A DNA stretch of 64,000 nt, from contig OX359266.1 in assembly GCA_947179155.2 (NCBI GenBank), positions 45,972,039 through 46,036,038 on the forward strand, read 5' to 3'. Positions 60,488 through 64,000 of this stretch are shown piece after piece. The DNA is from Hedera helix. Taxonomy: Eukaryota > Streptophyta > Magnoliopsida > Apiales > Araliaceae. Positions within the stretch are counted from its first letter, which is position 1, and each line of letters starts with the position of its first letter. The position numbers and the translations under genes are program-made. Under the pieces are notes generated by a model, which saw only the letters and a list, made by a program, of their open reading frames with translations, ran no database searches and had not been told where the DNA came from.

Positions 60488-60491
<4 letters not shown>
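59036..60491. other. Spacer, no gene supported
   Basis: Near 59100-59165 is a tRNA-SINE-like stretch (GGCCTTTGGTTCTAGG, then AGTTCATAAGTTTAACCCC). The GA-rich, non-repetitive block at 59500-59780 might be a promoter or RNA locus but matches no microRNA I know. (TA)n at 59926-59971. Confidence 0.4.
59926..59971. repeat. (TA)n microsatellite
   Basis: About 23 TA units. Confidence 0.95.

Positions 60492-60530
<39 letters not shown>
60492..60530. repeat. (TA)n microsatellite, left of foldback
   Basis: About 19 TA units. Together with the tract at 61377-61394 it brackets the foldback element. Confidence 0.95.
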
Positions 60531-60533
<3 letters not shown>

Positions 60534-60543
60534 ATAGGCTGAG

Positions 60544-61374
60544 TGACACTTTTATCCCTCTAAGTTGTCACCAATTTTTAAAGTCGTCCCCTAAAGTTCA
60601 TTTTTCGTCAATTAGGTCCTTAAATTGATATTTTTTGTTAATTCCATTCTTTTTACTCGATTTAACTGTAACTCGACCCAAAATTGACCCGATCCATTTT
60701 TTTAAGGCCAACAATGTCTTTATCAGAATGGCTAAATGACACTTCTGTCCCTCTAAGTTGCCACCTACTTTCAAAGTCGTCATTTTCCTCAATTTCACTT
60801 AAACTCACCCAAAATAATATATTTTTATTTTAAAAATATATTTTACAATTATAAGTATATACTAATTCTGTTATATTTAAAATTTTATTTTATATTTAAG
60901 GATTAATTAAAAAAATTAGTATATGTTATATGAATTTGTTTTTACACTATTAGTATACACTATATTTGTTTTTTTTTTAATTCATTTCTCATCAGAAAGG
61001 ATAATTTCAAAAAAATAATTTTTTATTTTTGAGATAATAATTAATTTTTAAAGTTTAGTTATTTTTAAAATTTTGAATTAGTATAGTATATATGTTAAAC
61101 TTTTAATTTTGGGTGAGTTTCAATGAAATTGGGAAAATGACGACTTTGAAAGTGGGTGACAATTTAGAGGGATAAAAGTGTAATTCAACCATTTTGATAA
61201 AGATACCTTCGGCCTTAAAAAAATGGATCGGGTCAATTTTTGGTTGGGTTACAGTCAAATCGAGTAAAATGAACAAAATCGACAAAAAAATCATTTTAAG
61301 GACCTAATTGACAAAAAATGAATTTTAGGGATGACTTTAAAAGCGGGTGACAACTTGGAGGGACATAAATGTCA
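60544..61374. mobile_element. 830-bp foldback element in a TA microsatellite
   Basis: Inverted arms of about 280 bp begin TGACACTTTTATCCCTCTAA on the left and, reversed, TGACATTTATGTCCCTCCAA on the right. Both contain GGTCCTTAA, GATTTGACTGTAAC-like and GACCCGATCCATTTTTTTAA blocks. A subterminal copy of the end motif (TGACACTTCTGTCCCTCTAA) recurs at about 60747, with its partner near 61180. (TA)n flanks both sides. No coding capacity; the two 60-codon frames are reverse images. Confidence 0.8.
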
Positions 61375-62394
61375 TTTATATATATATATATATAGAAGAA
61401 TATAGCTAATCCATTGCCACCACTGGCTATCAATCATTTTTTAACCAACATATACATCCTCAGTCGTTCATTGCAATTATGGACAACCAAAATTAAATGG
61501 AAAGATTAAATATCCATAAGAAATTTATTTAGATACTAATTAATATCCGCAAGTAATTACTATCCCATATGAACTTTTTGTGGATAACTTTTTTGTAAGA
61601 CCCCAAATTTTATGAAATACAAAATTTAATTTTTCTTCATATATATTTTTTTTGAAACAGTAAGTGGTTAAATTAACAAAATTGAAAGTTAAGGATGTTA
61701 TGTGCAAATTTTATTTTGTCGGACAATATTCGCTTTGTCGGGGAATATTCGTTTGGTCGGGGAATATTCGTGCCGTACGACGGCGCCGAAATAATAAATT
61801 ATTGGTGGACCCCACAACGGAATATTTGTCGGATATAGAAAACGACAGAAGTAACCTTTTTAAATAAAAATAGTCAACGGAACTGTTAAAATACCGGTGA
61901 TAAAAGAATAGTAGCATACGGTAGTTTATGGTATTTTCTGTAGCACACGGTACTCTACAGTAACACACGGTATTGCATAGTGTCTCATATTATTGGTCTG
62001 ATAATTGACACCGTAACTGTTACGCATCATTTCATCGATAATTGTCACTGCATAATATTTTATATTATCAATTCAATAATTGTTGTTACACAGTATTTTG
62101 CATTATTGATTTAATAATTGTCATTACACTGTATTTTATATCATTGAGTCAATAATTGTTGTTGCACTGTTTTAAAATTATTGAACCTAATAATTGTCAC
62201 AGTAACATATGCACAGTAATTCACATTATTGAATCAATAATTGTCATTACACAGTAACGTATGCTTTATTTTACATTATTGTTATCTCTATTATGATGTT
62301 ATTTAAACAGTTGTATTTCATTAATTTATTGACTTGATATCTAAGAGCTAACTATACTGTATTTATAACAAGTAGTCATAATAATTGAATTGAT

Positions 62395-62665
62395 AAAGTT
62401 ATTTGTTTATAATATAAAGTTAGGTGATTATTAGGTGATATGAAATGAATGGTGTAGATTAAAGTGTGAATTATTGTTGAATAATTGAATTGATTTGTTT
62501 ATAATATAAAGTTAGGTGATTATTATGTGATATGAAATGAATGGTGTAGATTAAAGTGTGAATTATTGTTGAATAATTAAATTGATTTGTTTATAATATA
62601 AAGTTAGGTGATTATTAGGTGATATGAAATGAATGGTGTAGATTAAAGATAATATAATATTTGAA
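62395..62665. repeat. 92-bp tandem array, about three copies
   Basis: The unit core AATATAAAGTTAGGTGATTA begins at 62411, 62503 and 62595, exactly 92 bp apart, and includes AAATGAATGGTGTAGATTAA. It lies inside the LTR just upstream of its TATA box. Confidence 0.9.
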
Positions 62666-62736
62666 ATGGATGGTGTAGATTAAAAGATGATCTTTAAATG
62701 AATGGTTTAGATTAAATGAATGATAAGATTTTTGGC

Positions 62737-62744
62737 TATAAATA
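62737..62744 (+). promoter_or_regulatory. LTR TATA box
   Basis: TATAAATA follows the 92-bp array. It is the likely start-site element for this long LTR. Confidence 0.55.
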
Positions 62745-63061
62745 GAAGCCTTAACTTAAGGATTTTTCATAAACTTCCTTACTTGTTCTTTCTTTCTCTC
62801 TCTAAAATACTTCTTGTGAAAGTTCTCTCTAAGTGTGCATAAGTCATCTTGAGTATTTGTGAAGATCTATAAGTATACGTGTACTGTTCAAGTTAATCAA
62901 CCTCATTTAAATCAATATCCAGTCACGTGTTACGGTAAGGGATACCATCTTTTTCATCTTCCATTATTCAAACATACTATGGTAAGGGATTATCATTATT
63001 TGATTCTCGATAATAATATTGTTTCTTCCTTACTCATAAGACGTGCCTTTTATTTCCATGT

Positions 63062-63420
63062 ATTAAATTGTGGGAATAACCTTACGGAGCGGATTGCCGC
63101 CTGTTGGTGAATAACCTTTCGTATTCATTCATTATTAATCTCTGAGAATAACCTTACGGAGCGGATTGCCGCCTGTTTGGTGAATAACTCTTTGTACTCA
63201 AATCCTATTAAATTGTGGGAATAACCTTACGGAGCGGATTGCCGCCTGTTGGTGAATAACCTTTCGTATTCATTTATTATTAATCTCTGAGAATAACCTT
63301 ACGGAGCGGATTGCCGCCTGTTTGGTGAATAACTCTTTGTACTCAAATTCTATTAAATTGTGGGAATAACCTTACGGAGCGGATTGCCGCCTGTTGGTGA
63401 ATAACCCTTTGTATTAATTT
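63062..63420. repeat. 72/73-bp alternating tandem array, five units
   Basis: The core AATAACCTTACGGAGCGGAT begins shortly after 63072, 63144, 63217, 63289 and 63362. Units alternate between type A (..CCTGTTGGTGAATAACC) and type B (..CCTGTTTGGTGAATAACTC), giving a 145-bp dimer repeated two and a half times. It lies in the transcribed part of the LTR. Confidence 0.92.
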
Positions 63421-64000
63421 TCTTCACCTTTTGTTAATCAAACCTGCTACGGTAAGGGATATTATTTTCTTTCATACTCCTAAATCGAAATTTATTATGG
63501 AACTATTACTTCTATAATTCCTGAAAATATTATATGTTCCATAATAGTTGAACTTCATTATTTCAACTGAACCTTCTTATTTACGTGAACCTTTCTATTG
63601 AATTGTAACCGTTATTCTGAACTGTGGATCTTGAATATCATTTTTAAATTTCACTCCACATCATGTTGACAATTTGGACATTATTTGAATCTGTACAAAG
63701 TAAACTTCCGATACTTATTGTTATCCTATTTCTTCTGTTCATCATTTATATCATTCTAATCATCCAAAAATTAAGCTGTTGTGAATATCTGTGGCCGGGG
63801 GCACAGATGTGATATATTTGTTGAACAGATGATAGGTTAAAGGCGATATAATAGGTTAAAGGCGATACATCTGTTCGGTGTCTTTTATGGCACGTGGTGA
63901 ATGTTCTCTTTGGCCCGTAGTGCAAAGATGAACTGTTGTTTGGTATGATTATGACCAAAGGCTGAATCTGGTATAATCATGACCGTTGGTGCTATATTGA

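Larger units (their letters stand above)
61594..64000 (+). repeat. Long gypsy-type LTR, continues past the window
   Basis: It starts TGTAAGACCCCAAATTTTAT, as in the LTR at 21264, and follows it through the CGGCGCCG, TTATTGA-repeat and CACGTG regions. It then extends with extra sequence also seen in the old solo LTR (16345-23415). No TGTCACA end is reached, so the LTR is at least 2407 bp. Its body lies to the right or it is solo. No pol is visible before the edge. Confidence 0.85.

Overview
This is nuclear DNA from a flowering plant, most likely a eudicot. The evidence is genes with plant-type GT-AG introns, AT-rich spacers full of microsatellites and MITEs, Ty3/gypsy LTR retrotransposons of the Tekay/Del and Tat lineages, and two genes whose nearest relatives are plant proteins. 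The species cannot be named from the sequence.

Genes. The minus strand carries everything that looks like host coding sequence. Positions 1-421 hold the start of a cytochrome b561-domain gene cut by the window edge, with an in-frame stop early in exon 2. Positions 3614-14871 hold a complete 15-exon VPS16 (VACUOLELESS1) gene; its hand-derived exons total 2526 nt and read as 841 residues without a break. Positions 36094-37764 hold an intronless nepenthesin-type aspartic protease. The rest is repeats or unassigned spacer.

Transposable elements. 16.2-23.5 kb is a nest. An old repeat was hit by a roughly 2.2-kb LTR, now solo. That LTR was then hit by a 4.8-kb Tekay-like element (17747-22583) whose two LTRs are inverted instead of direct, yet which sits inside a perfect 5-bp target duplication (TTTTA). 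Both outer ends are U5 ends, and the 5' half (primer site, gag, protease, most of RT) is missing. This is the most unusual object in the window. 24794-35073 is a complete, very young Tat-lineage element: 560-bp LTRs with two mismatches, target duplication GAATT, an open 1942-residue Gag-Pol with two RNase H domains, and a three-exon 822-residue gene on the opposite strand. From 61594 to the window end lies another long LTR of the family seen in the nest, with two internal tandem arrays (92 bp x3, and 72/73 bp alternating x5).

Spacers. 38.3-61.5 kb has no gene I can support. It holds many (TA)n tracts, a compound (CA)n/(TATG)n and (TA)n/(GA)n cluster, a 1.73-kb palindrome (49082-50815), a hAT-like non-autonomous element (56795-57461), an 830-bp foldback inserted in a TA microsatellite (60544-61374), Stowaway-like MITEs and CACTA-like hairpin motifs. 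VPS16 introns carry a 380-bp MITE with a 5-bp target duplication and a possible SINE remnant.

The three host genes have no evident functional link. The window is a gene-poor, repeat-rich stretch of chromosome.
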